From a virus, in IMG/VR virus record IMGVR_UViG_3300046542_000271, positions 48,422-112,421 of that record: a stretch of 64,000 nucleotides of DNA; one strand, written 5' to 3'. The notes under the pieces are model-generated. The model was not told the origin of the DNA. It did no database searches and worked only from the letters and a program-made list of their open reading frames with translations. Positions 7,544 through 16,443 of this stretch are shown piece by piece. Each line of letters begins with the position of its first letter. Position 1 is the stretch's first letter. The position numbers were made by a program, and so were the translations under genes.

Positions 7544-9775
7544 TTAAAGTCCGAGGAACATCTTCCGTCGAGTGTCAGTCAGGACATCATACCCACCCGT
7601 CATGATGGGGAACGAAGACCCAATGAAGAGGTCCGCGTAACTCATCCGCTCAGGCTCAAGGTAATCGAGCGTGAGTGTCCGATCGCCAGAGATGTCGGTG
7701 ACAGCCTCGGGGATCAGCTTGAGAGTCGGTAGGGCGAAGTCCATGCGGGTAACGAGTGTTCCCCGACCTAACAGTTTGATGTTTGCGACGACCGGGATTT
7801 TACCGGTGACCATGTCCAGGGTAGAGCGGAAGTCCACTCCAACGTTGGCCTTGATCTTGTCATGCCGGCGCTCATACGAATCGACGTCCAGGATAGTGGG
7901 TGGGTCGATGTCGATCAACTTGTGTTCGGTTTCATCCAGTTTCGGAATCGACTGCTTAGGGAACTTCCCGTCCACGATCTTGACAGGGTTGTCGTTGATC
8001 GTCTTGATGAACTGCACCGAGTAGGACGAAAGCGCCTGCATGATGCGGATCATCGAAGCATGGATCTGACGAACGCTGTTCACGTTACTGAGGTCAGCAC
8101 CGGTAATCGAGTTGAAGATCGTGCTATACATCAGCTGATATTCAACACGTCCCATGGTGGCAGTGTCGATCCCCATCTCGTTGAGCCAGGAGTCGTAGGA
8201 CTGCTCCTTCGCCAGGTCGATCCGGATGTCCTGGTAGAACCGATCCACCACAGTGTGCAGTTGACCTTCCGCTCGCCAGTCCTGGTAGTAGCAACGGAAC
8301 TTACGGTGGTCCAACATCTTGCGGTGGATGTCGACACAGAGTTCCCGGAAAGCTTCCACCGAGACGTAACGCGTGATAGGTGCCTGGTCCGTCAACAGGT
8401 GATGGATGGCATAGTCTGGCACACGTTTAGGTTCAGCGAACTTCCTGAGCTCTGTAAACGTCGGCAACGGCATACGACGAACACGGTTGGCCGACAGAAC
8501 CGGCACCTTATCGAGTGTGATCCCGATAGCCTTGTTGTACGCATAGATGTAGAAGATGAAGGCGTTCTTGGCCGTCAGCTTAAACGTATCCCCGTTACTC
8601 GGGTTGGTGATCGACATTACGGTGTTGTAGCGACCGAAGTGCGACAAGTACAGCCAGTGGTTCAACAAGACGTCAGTCAGGGTGAACGGGTCCGCGTCAG
8701 CACGGTCAAGAACGTTGGAGTCCAGGACCTTGGTGATGTGGGTACTGGTCTTGGCATGAACCGATCGCTTGGTAACGTCGATCTCATGGTCGTCCCGGTA
8801 TGGCGTGTTACCCCTGGCGATCCCGTCTTCCATGTCGAGGATCTCGCCCACGGATTTATCGGTAGCGCCGTTAGCAGGTTCGATCCCGTTGAGGGTTTCC
8901 TGCTGGAGCTCAACCACAGGCTTGAGCGTCGTGGTGGTTTTGTCATACACATGACTCAGCTTAAAGCCGGACAGGTTGAAACCACGATCCGTCAGCACCT
9001 TCTCGGTGGTGAGCTTGAGGATCTCTTCACGCCCCAGGTTACGGTTGAGGTAACGGATGTTGCGGTACAGCCACAGACGCAGCTTACGCGTCATGTAGTC
9101 GAACTCTTTACCGACTGCACTGAACGAGGTCAGGTATTGGCGCACGTAGAACGTATGCACGTAATCGGTTTTACACATCTCTTTACGAAGCGTGACAATC
9201 CACAGCGGAAGCTTCGTGTAGAGGACACCCAACAAGCCCGTATAGTAGAAGGGTTCGAACAGACCGTAGTCCCGGTTATCGCGTTGCAGGAAGTACATGT
9301 CGATGTAACGCTGAACCCGTGGGATCAGGTACTCTTCACCTTCCTCGACTTCCTTTTTGTCATGCCACAAGATCTTATGGTCTTCTGACGTAACTGCGGT
9401 CTCGATATCGATGGGGTTCAGGATACCGTTGATCAGCGCTTGCTGGTCAGGATACCTGGCTACCAGGTCTTTATAATAGACCGAACCGTAGGCGTATTCG
9501 CGCTTCGTACCACGGTGCTCTGCTAAGGTCACAATGTCGAATGGGATCTCTTCCTGGGTGTCCAGGGAAACCACCGTCATGTCGGTATCCGACTCGTGGT
9601 ACGTACCCGCCATGTTGAGGTAGTACTTCCAAGTGTACGGATTGTCTCGATCCACCTTGTACCCTAACTGGGTCACTTTGGTGTTGAGGAGATCAGCTGT
9701 ACTCGCACTCTTTATTAAGAGCGTAGCCGCCAATTTCAATGTGCTCTTGATATAGAGCCGGTAATGGGCATTCAT
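7544..9775 (-). CDS. Large structural protein beside the portal
   Basis: This 743-residue protein is the first gene of the minus-strand block. Its start lies 35 nt from the divergent portal-like gene. It has many aromatic and charged residues, no membrane span and no nucleotide-binding motif. The middle (about 290-370) is polar and the flanks look helical. The start at ATG 9775 is preceded only by a weak A-rich ribosome site. I do not recognise the family. A baseplate or tail-sheath-proximal role is inferred from the block it leads. Confidence 0.6.
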   Translation of the reverse strand: MNAHYRLYIKSTLKLAATLLIKSASTADLLNTKVTQLGYKVDRDNPYTWKYYLNMAGTYHESDTDMTVVSLDTQEEIPFDIVTLAEHRGTKREYAYGSVYYKDLVARYPDQQALINGILNPIDIETAVTSEDHKILWHDKKEVEEGEEYLIPRVQRYIDMYFLQRDNRDYGLFEPFYYTGLLGVLYTKLPLWIVTLRKEMCKTDYVHTFYVRQYLTSFSAVGKEFDYMTRKLRLWLYRNIRYLNRNLGREEILKLTTEKVLTDRGFNLSGFKLSHVYDKTTTTLKPVVELQQETLNGIEPANGATDKSVGEILDMEDGIARGNTPYRDDHEIDVTKRSVHAKTSTHITKVLDSNVLDRADADPFTLTDVLLNHWLYLSHFGRYNTVMSITNPSNGDTFKLTAKNAFIFYIYAYNKAIGITLDKVPVLSANRVRRMPLPTFTELRKFAEPKRVPDYAIHHLLTDQAPITRYVSVEAFRELCVDIHRKMLDHRKFRCYYQDWRAEGQLHTVVDRFYQDIRIDLAKEQSYDSWLNEMGIDTATMGRVEYQLMYSTIFNSITGADLSNVNSVRQIHASMIRIMQALSSYSVQFIKTINDNPVKIVDGKFPKQSIPKLDETEHKLIDIDPPTILDVDSYERRHDKIKANVGVDFRSTLDMVTGKIPVVANIKLLGRGTLVTRMDFALPTLKLIPEAVTDISGDRTLTLDYLEPERMSYADLFIGSSFPIMTGGYDVLTDTRRKMFLGL

Positions 9776-9810
9776 TTCTTTATAACCCCGATCTGACTAG
9801 GAGAGGAGTA

Positions 9811-12800
9811 ATGGACACTAACGAGGTTAGCGGACAGTCTCGAGTTGAGCAGTTCCGTGACTTGTCTGAAACGGACAAGAACGTTATTAAACGCCTTACC
9901 GTCGACAGAGCCAATAAGAAAGGTGGCGGCACCGATCGTCTGGATCTGTCTCCGTTGTCTGGCGTGTTTCGCCGTACGCTGCGTGATGCAACGGACATCC
10001 GTAACATCTTCCAGACGATGCCGGACCTTCACCTTCCGCGTGAAATCCTCATCAGTGCCATCATGTCACCAGGGGATCTCTCGCAACAAACCCTGATCTT
10101 CGGCAACGACATGAAAGGCTGTGATACAGCCCTCACGGCGCCTCTGGTTAAGAACCTTGAAGACTTCTTTATCACTATAAAGAAGACGGACACCAAGGTT
10201 GCCGAATGGGTAGACGACGCCCTTATCTGGTCTGGTGCTCACCCGATCCTCATCATCCCCGAAGCCACACTCGACCGGTTGGTCCTGGGTGACGACGATG
10301 CGTCGATGGAATCCATCAGCTCGTACGGTGGTGAGTTTGTCGATGGGTGGTACAAACCCAAAGGTATTTTCGGCCTTAGCGTACCGACGGTAGACGGTCA
10401 CGCATACGTTTCGATGGAGTCCGCAAGCGGTCGCATCCGCCAAGGCTCCATGGCTGAATATCATACAATCAAGACGACGAGGGGTGAGAAGAAGCTCAGT
10501 CTGCCTATTCGCGTGACTGACAACATGGCCGTGTTGCGCACTCCGGCTGTCCAGAAGATGAAACGCAGTCGCGTGATGGAAAATGCTTATGGCACTCCAT
10601 CGCTTGAAGCGCGTAAACGTCAGCGTAAAGCGGACAATCAGAAAGACGCGCCAGATGCCTCGTCGATCTACAACAAGTTCTATCGTCAGCCACAACAAGT
10701 GCGCCGTAGCCGCCTCCAGGTGGTGCCTAGCGGTAAACAAGCTGGCGGGGGTAACGCAGGTCACCCACTCGAGTATCACCTCTCCACTGAAGCGGTGATG
10801 CCGGTCTGCGTACCTGGTGATGAATCCAACCACGTTGGGTACATTATCCTTCTGGATGCCAACGGCTATCCGATCAGCTACAGTCGCCGTCTGAACTACT
10901 ACGATGACATCCGTCGCAGCAGTGGCGGTACTGACAACGCCGGTAGCTCTGGCGGTGTGGCCGGTGAACTGATCCAGATGTCGAAGGAAGCGATCGTTGG
11001 TGGTATTGCCAACGCCTCTGACACTCAGATCGATCGTCTGGCTGACTTGCACGCTGACCTGGTGGATGCTGACATCGTAGCCCGTTTCCGGACTGGCATG
11101 ATGGGTGGTGACTTCGAGCTCACTCACACCGAGCACATTGACCGTCTGATGTTTGCACGGACAATGAAGAACCAACTGACCACCATGCTCTACGTACCTG
11201 CTGAGCTCATGATCTACATGGCTTATGAGTACAACGAGTTTGGTATCGGTAAGTCGATCCTGGAAGATGCCAAGTCGCTCGCTGCTATGCGCGCCGCTGT
11301 TACCGTGGCTAACGTGATTGGTTCGACCAAGAACGCGATCCCTGGTAAGGACATCAACATCGAGCTGCCTGAGGATGACGGTGACCCACTGGGTACTGCT
11401 ACCTTCATGGCAAACGAAGCGTTGGGTCTGGCGTATCACCAGTTCCCGATGGCGATCAGTTCGACTGTGGGTCTGGCTGAGCAACTCCAGATGTCGTCCT
11501 TCTCGGTCAACGTAACGGGTAACCCTCGGTTCCCTGAAGTGAAGACCTCCATCTCTCCGCGTGAGTCCAGTTTCGCTCAGATCGATAACGACCTGCAACA
11601 GCAGCTGCGTGATGACCTGACGCGGGTATTCGGCCTGACGCCTGAAATGGTGGACAACGTCAACCAGCCTGAGTTTGCAACGACAGCTGTGCAGAACAGC
11701 CTGATGCTGCAAAAACGTGTGATGGTGATCCAGGGTAAGACCAACCCGATGCTGACCGACTACGTGCGTATCTTTACGTACAACTCGGGTATCCTCATCG
11801 GTGAGCTGATGGAGATCGTCGAGCAGAACGCTAAGTTGCTGCCTGATGACTACAAACAGGATCCTGAAGGCTTCCTGGAAGAGTTCCTGAATAACCTGAC
11901 TGTTAAGTTGCCGGCTCCTGAGAACGACAACCTGACCAAGCAGATGGAACTGTTCAACAACTTCAGCGAAACACTGGACAAGGCTCTGCCAGCTTACATC
12001 CGTGAAGAATACTTCGATGGCTACGCGCCTGACAAGATCAAGGAAGCCATGACAACTGTTGTGGAATCCTGGAAAGGCGTGATTCTGCGTCAATGGATGC
12101 GTAAGCGCGGTATCCTGCGTGAGTTGGACGTCTTCAGTTCTGCTGAGGATGGTAGCCCAATCATGGACCTGACCGAAGAGATGTCTAACCACGTCGAATC
12201 CGTCATGAAGTCCGTGGGTAGCTTCGCCAAGCGCGTGGCTAAGGACTCTGTCAAGCGTAAGAAGTCTACGGCTCAAACCGTGGATGAGCAGGACAAGGCG
12301 CAGAAGATGCTGGAAGAGCTGACCGCTGAGCCAGTTGATCCTAACGCTGAAGAAGACATGTACGGCGGTGGTCAGGATCTGGCCAACGGTAATGTCCCTG
12401 AAGAGCCTGACGATGAGTTTGGTGCTACTGACGGATTGGGTGATGGTACCGAAGGTGGCGATGTCAACGGTGATGGTAGCGATGATCTCAACATGGATCT
12501 GGGTGATGCTGAAGCGGGTGTTGATGCTAACACCAACGACAATGCGCTCACCGATACCAACGCTGACGCTACGGCAGATGCAACTGCTGAGACCACCGAT
12601 GCTACAGCTGATGCTAGCGCTGAACCTGCTTCGGCAGATGCGGATCTGGCTATCGACCTGGACGCTCCAGAAGGCGCTGAGACGCCAGACGCTGCTGAGC
12701 CTGCCGCTGATGCGGTTGAACCGGCTGCGCCTGCTGACGACGCTGCTGCGGCCCCTGAGGGTGAGCAGCCAGCTGACGTCGATACTGACTTGAACATTAA

Positions 12801-13077
12801 CCTGGATGAGCCTCCAGTTGATGGGAAAGAAGGTGTGGAAGAAGAGGGTGGTGAGAAACCTACTGCTGAAGATGGTGATCTCAACATCAACTTGGAAGAA
12901 CCTGAAGTACCTGAGGAGGAGCCTGAGCCTGAGGTAACGGAAGAGGATCTCAAGCTTGATCTGGGTGAAGCGCCTGAAGTGAAGGACGATAAAGACAAGG
13001 ATGACAAGAAAGGTAAGAAGGACGGTAAGGATGATCTGACGATCGACCTTGGCGAGCCTACTAAACCGAAGTCATAA
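9811..13077 (+). CDS. Portal-like protein with acidic repeat tail
   Basis: This 1088-residue protein is best read as the portal vertex protein through which DNA enters and leaves the head. About residues 450-560 resemble the T4 gp20-type portal core: a YVPAELMIYMAYEYNEFGIGKS stretch, then a long helix of the type SLAAMRAAVTVANVIGSTKN. Later comes the FAQIDNDLQQQLRDDLTRVFGL helix. From about residue 840 onward it is a disordered acidic tail with six copies of a DLxIxL motif. The ribosome site AGGAGAGGAG lies just before the start. At over 1000 residues it is much longer than the roughly 520-residue T4 portal. Confidence in the portal call is moderate. Confidence 0.65.
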   Translation: MDTNEVSGQSRVEQFRDLSETDKNVIKRLTVDRANKKGGGTDRLDLSPLSGVFRRTLRDATDIRNIFQTMPDLHLPREILISAIMSPGDLSQQTLIFGNDMKGCDTALTAPLVKNLEDFFITIKKTDTKVAEWVDDALIWSGAHPILIIPEATLDRLVLGDDDASMESISSYGGEFVDGWYKPKGIFGLSVPTVDGHAYVSMESASGRIRQGSMAEYHTIKTTRGEKKLSLPIRVTDNMAVLRTPAVQKMKRSRVMENAYGTPSLEARKRQRKADNQKDAPDASSIYNKFYRQPQQVRRSRLQVVPSGKQAGGGNAGHPLEYHLSTEAVMPVCVPGDESNHVGYIILLDANGYPISYSRRLNYYDDIRRSSGGTDNAGSSGGVAGELIQMSKEAIVGGIANASDTQIDRLADLHADLVDADIVARFRTGMMGGDFELTHTEHIDRLMFARTMKNQLTTMLYVPAELMIYMAYEYNEFGIGKSILEDAKSLAAMRAAVTVANVIGSTKNAIPGKDINIELPEDDGDPLGTATFMANEALGLAYHQFPMAISSTVGLAEQLQMSSFSVNVTGNPRFPEVKTSISPRESSFAQIDNDLQQQLRDDLTRVFGLTPEMVDNVNQPEFATTAVQNSLMLQKRVMVIQGKTNPMLTDYVRIFTYNSGILIGELMEIVEQNAKLLPDDYKQDPEGFLEEFLNNLTVKLPAPENDNLTKQMELFNNFSETLDKALPAYIREEYFDGYAPDKIKEAMTTVVESWKGVILRQWMRKRGILRELDVFSSAEDGSPIMDLTEEMSNHVESVMKSVGSFAKRVAKDSVKRKKSTAQTVDEQDKAQKMLEELTAEPVDPNAEEDMYGGGQDLANGNVPEEPDDEFGATDGLGDGTEGGDVNGDGSDDLNMDLGDAEAGVDANTNDNALTDTNADATADATAETTDATADASAEPASADADLAIDLDAPEGAETPDAAEPAADAVEPAAPADDAAAAPEGEQPADVDTDLNINLDEPPVDGKEGVEEEGGEKPTAEDGDLNINLEEPEVPEEEPEPEVTEEDLKLDLGEAPEVKDDKDKDDKKGKKDGKDDLTIDLGEPTKPKS
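12480..13065 (+). repeat. Acidic tail with six DLxIxL motifs
   Basis: Within the C-terminal coding region of the portal-like gene, six short motifs occur: DLNMDLGDAE, DLAIDLDAPE, DLNINLDEPP, DLNINLEEPE, DLKLDLGEAP and DLTIDLGEPT. They start near 12484, 12643, 12787, 12877, 12946 and 13033. Alanine-, glutamate- and proline-rich linkers separate them. The layout suggests short linear binding motifs on a flexible arm. Confidence 0.8.
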
Positions 13078-13089
13078 GTCCCTTTGGAG

Positions 13090-13124
13090 AGGAGTGGGTT
13101 TCGGCCCACTCCTGCTCTATTTTG
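13090..13124 (+). terminator. Terminator after portal-like gene
   Basis: A 9-bp stem (AGGAGTGGG with CCCACTCCT) and 6-nt loop at 13090-13113 is followed by a weak T-rich stretch (TATTTTG). It lies 13 nt after the portal stop. Confidence 0.7.
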
Positions 13125-13349
13125 TTGACGTAAATTTTTACAACGCGTAGTCATCAGATGAACTAATTTAATGCTTTATCTAAGTGAGTGTAGTGAGGCG
13201 TAGCCGAACGAAACGAACGTGGTAGACAACGAACGAAGTGAGTGTCTCTAGTGCTCTTAACTGTGTTCAGGAGGGGGAGGCTTTTATTACGCAAACTTCT
13301 CCGAGTGATACATTATTCAAGTGAATACACTAAGCTTAGGAGATATGGC
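13125..13349 (+). other. Noncoding leader with short direct repeats
   Basis: This is the longest gap without a gene in the window. It starts AT-rich, with a TTGACG hexamer at 13125-13130. It then holds repeated words: AAGTGAGTGT at 13182 and 13236, and CGAACGAA at 13205 and 13230. It sits between the portal terminator and the first gene of the accessory operon, so it probably carries the promoter of that operon. No full promoter could be assigned. Confidence 0.45.
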
Positions 13350-13826
13350 ATGACTTTGCAACGAGTGACCATGGTACAGTCGTTAAAGCGAGACATTCTG
13401 GAACGCTCAGGTGTAGAAGTACCTACCCGTTTCGTTAACTGCATGATTTATGAAGATCTGCAAACCTTCGAAGATCTGTTGAAGGTCGATCCCAAACTCG
13501 CAATCAGGTTCCCTAACTTTGGCGCTCGTTGCGTTGATTTACTCAAGCGGATCCAACAGTCGCAAGATCCGGCTCTTCATCAAAGTAATCAGCACATGTT
13601 GACCGCTGTACGGAATCAGACGGTAGATTTGATTACTCGTCTGCGTCAAGAGATTCCGGCCTTCAACTCACTCCATGACGAAGAGCAAGTCTGGATCGTG
13701 ACCAACGTGCGTCTGCATGACTTCGAGTCATTCAAGTCAGCTGCTCTGCAAAGCTACGCCAATGGTGGCACGCCTGAGCGTGTGCTGCGCATGGCCATGA
13801 ATGAATTTGGCTTCAATAAGGGTTAG
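13350..13826 (+). CDS. Unknown protein, first gene of accessory operon
   Basis: This 158-residue soluble protein is mostly helical and has no recognised domain. I chose ATG 13350 because TAGGAG lies 7 nt upstream; an upstream extension would cover the repeat-rich leader and is unlikely. It opens a plus-strand operon that runs to 18926 with small gaps or overlaps. Two cysteine-containing segments and a regular LxxL pattern are visible but not diagnostic. Confidence 0.65.
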   Translation: MTLQRVTMVQSLKRDILERSGVEVPTRFVNCMIYEDLQTFEDLLKVDPKLAIRFPNFGARCVDLLKRIQQSQDPALHQSNQHMLTAVRNQTVDLITRLRQEIPAFNSLHDEEQVWIVTNVRLHDFESFKSAALQSYANGGTPERVLRMAMNEFGFNKG

Positions 13827-13836
13827 GGGATCCGAC

Positions 13837-14514
13837 ATGTCTTTGAAAAGAACACTCACTACGCAAGAACGTGTGGACCTTGCAGTCAAGGCTGGTTACT
13901 GGGCAGATATCACAGAGTTCGTCAGGATGCATGATGGTCAGGGCGCTACTGGCGCTGAAACCGGTAACGGCGTCATCTCTATCGCTGAACCCTCTGGTAC
14001 ACCTAAGGTGTACAGTGCGTTACCTGGCTATGCATTCCCAGCTATCGATTGTTATCTGAACACTTTCGGGATTCCGTTAGATGTTGAAGTCGAGACGCCT
14101 GCGGTATCCGCACCCAAAGCGTCTATGCTGTCAATGGCTCATTTGCAGTATGCCAACCATTGCCACGAGCAGGCGGCGTACTTTGAATCTCAATCGGGTA
14201 AGACCTGCTCTGGTCGATTGAAGGAGGATGCGGAATACGCCGCAGCACACACTGCCTTCTCGATGATTGAAGAGATCGTCCAGAAACATCCGATCGAGAT
14301 CCATGGTGCCACGATACTCGTCGATGACGTCAATGCGATCCGCACACTCAAGTTGGCCAGTGGTCGGATGGTCTGCCAGGCTAAGGGCTTCGCCGGTTAC
14401 GGTTACTACAAACCCGATGGCTACACAAGCCACATGTCGGTTGATGACATCCTCAACCACGAAATCAACGAACTCGCCAACGTTCTGCACGATAAAGGCC
14501 TGGGTCTCAATTAA
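13837..14514 (+). CDS. Unknown accessory protein
   Basis: This 225-residue soluble protein is of no recognised family. The ATG at 13837 has AGGGGA about 7 nt upstream and follows the previous stop by 10 nt. The central part has HLQYANHCHEQAAYFESQ, a helix with two His and one Cys that could bind metal, but spacing does not match a known site. A short conserved-looking stretch, GFAGYGYYKPDGY, lies near the C-terminus. Confidence 0.6.
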   Translation: MSLKRTLTTQERVDLAVKAGYWADITEFVRMHDGQGATGAETGNGVISIAEPSGTPKVYSALPGYAFPAIDCYLNTFGIPLDVEVETPAVSAPKASMLSMAHLQYANHCHEQAAYFESQSGKTCSGRLKEDAEYAAAHTAFSMIEEIVQKHPIEIHGATILVDDVNAIRTLKLASGRMVCQAKGFAGYGYYKPDGYTSHMSVDDILNHEINELANVLHDKGLGLN

Positions 14515-14524
14515 GGAGTTTCAC

Positions 14525-15349
14525 ATGCGTCAAGAAGTATTCAACGATTTCATCCGCAGCTTCCGTATAAACCCTGCTGAACTCACTGCCCTCACGAAGC
14601 TGTACCTCTCGTACAACGTGCGTCAGGAACTACATCGTAGCAACGCTAATCCGGTGATCGTCCTCGATGGGAATGAGATCAGCCTCGACTCTTGGGATGT
14701 CGGCATCAACGGCGAGGTGGCTATCGAACACTTCGCAGAGAGTCAAAGTGCACCGCATGGCGTCATGTTGAACTTCGGGCACGGTTTAAAGGTTCCGTTG
14801 TTCAATACCTGGGGCGTACCAACGAAACCTCCACTCGGTACCGGCGACAACGAACCGGCGGTCGAAGATCGTAAAGACCGTCGCCGTGAAGAGGTACGCA
14901 TGGAACGCGTCGACTGCGAGCGCCATATGGACGCGGTGGATATCCAGATCCTGCGTAACGTTTACAGTAAGTGGTCCAAGACCTTGCTTGACCTGATGCA
15001 AGGCTGGTGGCAGGTAGCAGTACCCGCGAAGGTATACAAGAAGTTCTCTGTGGGTCAGATCGTCTACCTCATCGGTGAAAAAGATCTACTGAATGCCGCC
15101 TGGGAAGTACGCAGTACGGGCATTGCCGGTGATCGAGACATCGAAGGGTGTCATCTGATGTCCGGCGCTATTGAGCCGATGTGTAGCGGTCACTGCGGTA
15201 CCGAACAAGAATGGCTGAAGTGTCATGCGGTTAATACCCGGATGCGTGAACAGATGGTTCCTACCGACGAAGAAAAGGAGTTCATCGATGTGGCAAGAGA
15301 CTTCATCGAGCGGAATTTCCGCCCGAAAGACCCACGCGATGCGCGCTAA
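14525..15349 (+). CDS. Unknown accessory protein
   Basis: This 274-residue protein is not recognised. The ATG at 14525 follows AAGGAG at 7 nt spacing and the previous stop by 10 nt. The middle (about residues 110-150) is highly charged with many Arg, Asp and Glu. The C-terminal third has CSGHCGTEQEWLKCH, where three cysteines and two histidines lie close together, so zinc binding is possible. No enzyme motif is clear. Confidence 0.6.
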   Translation: MRQEVFNDFIRSFRINPAELTALTKLYLSYNVRQELHRSNANPVIVLDGNEISLDSWDVGINGEVAIEHFAESQSAPHGVMLNFGHGLKVPLFNTWGVPTKPPLGTGDNEPAVEDRKDRRREEVRMERVDCERHMDAVDIQILRNVYSKWSKTLLDLMQGWWQVAVPAKVYKKFSVGQIVYLIGEKDLLNAAWEVRSTGIAGDRDIEGCHLMSGAIEPMCSGHCGTEQEWLKCHAVNTRMREQMVPTDEEKEFIDVARDFIERNFRPKDPRDAR

Positions 15350-15572
15350 CAACATCGCAGAGCTTCGTCCTCTCATCGGTCTGGCTCTGAAGATGGAGTT
15401 AGGTCGGTGGAAGGTCATCTGTAGTGACGGCATCGCTAAAGAAATCCACGTCAAAGCGGGTAACGTGATTTTCATCTTCAAAGTAGACGAGGTGAATATC
15501 GGTTACCTGGCACCCGGTGATGAAGTCCATGTGAACATCGCCACCGGTAAACTGACGCACGTACACCGTTAA
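15339..15572 (+). CDS. Small beta-rich unknown protein
   Basis: A 77-residue product overlaps the end of the preceding gene by 11 nt. The sequence reads as alternating strands (WKVICSDG, VIFIFKVDEV, DEVHVNI), like a small barrel. A second possible start at 15288 has a better ribosome-site match (AAGGAG), but its extra 17 residues look like out-of-frame translation of the neighbour. The start is therefore uncertain. Function unknown. Confidence 0.5.
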   Translation: MRANNIAELRPLIGLALKMELGRWKVICSDGIAKEIHVKAGNVIFIFKVDEVNIGYLAPGDEVHVNIATGKLTHVHR

Positions 15573-15599
15573 CAACCAAAGCAATTGAGGGAAGGGAAG

Positions 15600-16184
15600 A
15601 TGGACCCAAAGCTGATGAAAGCTATTAATGAACAAATGCCCAGCCTTACAGTGGATGAGGTTTCTTGTAAGATCAATCAGGCTGGCCTGTACGGAACCTT
15701 CAGGAAACCGATGGAGTTAAAACTGAGTGATGATCGGGTCAGTATCCTGGACGTTGTCTTCAGCCAGGTAGACATGGAGGTCGCTCCAGCGGCAACCGCA
15801 CTGCGTAAGACGATCTTCATCATTGAAGATATCGCCACTGGCGAAGTGCACGTCAGTGAAAACTCTCGCCGTAGCTTTGGCATCAAGTTGATCCAGGCCG
15901 GCAACCTCGGCACGCTCTTCAAGGAACGTTTCGGTAAGGACTTCAAAGGCAAGATCCGCGTATGGTGGGGACACGAAAACGCCACCACTGAAAAGTACAA
16001 CGTTGAAACCTACCTGATGCCCAGGCTGGTTGACAAGAAGCGCGCTGACGATCGTGCAAATGTACTGCGTCGGGCCTACGACTCGATGGATATCGAGATG
16101 CGTCAACGATGGCGGGAGCGGTACCCTTACACTGCGGAGGTAGTACTGAAAGGCCATGAAGATTATCATCTCCGGAGGGCTTGA
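15600..16184 (+). CDS. Unknown accessory protein
   Basis: This 194-residue soluble protein has no recognised domain. ATG 15600 lies just after a purine-rich GAGGGAAGG ribosome site. The N-terminal half is beta-rich; the C-terminal half is helical and basic (RRAYDSMDIEMRQRWRERY). Its last codons overlap a 30-bp stretch that is nearly identical to the start of the SLOG gene 284 nt downstream. Confidence 0.6.
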   Translation: MDPKLMKAINEQMPSLTVDEVSCKINQAGLYGTFRKPMELKLSDDRVSILDVVFSQVDMEVAPAATALRKTIFIIEDIATGEVHVSENSRRSFGIKLIQAGNLGTLFKERFGKDFKGKIRVWWGHENATTEKYNVETYLMPRLVDKKRADDRANVLRRAYDSMDIEMRQRWRERYPYTAEVVLKGHEDYHLRRA

Positions 16185-16185
16185 C
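16156..16185 (+). repeat. Copy of the SLOG gene start
   Basis: Bases 16156-16185 closely match 16440-16469, differing at only a few positions. Both encode KIIISGG. The upstream copy sits at the end of the 15600 gene (in another frame) and supplies the GGAGGG ribosome site of the small gene at 16186. It looks like a relic of a duplication or insertion event. Confidence 0.7.
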
Positions 16186-16443
16186 ATGTCGGACAGTAAT
16201 CGCGATAAGCAGATCGTTAAGCGTCTGACTGAGTTCGTTACCGATCATCGGGGGCGAATCAAGCCAGAAGAGTTGGCTGCGGTTGACGCGTTCATCGCAG
16301 AGGAGTTGTTGCATTGTGACGTGCTGTTCAGCTACGCGGTCCACGGCGATGAAATTACCGGATGTACCTACAGTTACCGGGTAGGCGATGCCGTCACCGA
16401 TCGAACCGTGGTCGACATCAATGTCATCAACCCAGCTTCGTGA
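16186..16443 (+). CDS. Small unknown protein
   Basis: An 85-residue protein starts at ATG 16186 behind GGAGGG. An alternative start at 16156 would add MKIIISGGLD, which copies the N-terminus of the next gene and is more likely a duplication relic. The protein begins with a polar helix and ends in a beta-rich half. Its TGA overlaps the GTG of the next gene, so the two are translationally coupled. Function unknown. Confidence 0.55.
   Translation: MSDSNRDKQIVKRLTEFVTDHRGRIKPEELAAVDAFIAEELLHCDVLFSYAVHGDEITGCTYSYRVGDAVTDRTVVDINVINPAS

Noticed and set aside
7862-9388. Open frame of about 500 codons antisense to the 7544 gene
   Set aside because: Composition follows the opposite strand's codon use; no start signal.
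10066-12276. Long open frame antisense to the portal-like gene
   Set aside because: It mirrors the codon pattern of a well-supported gene, lacks a ribosome site and has no domain signature.
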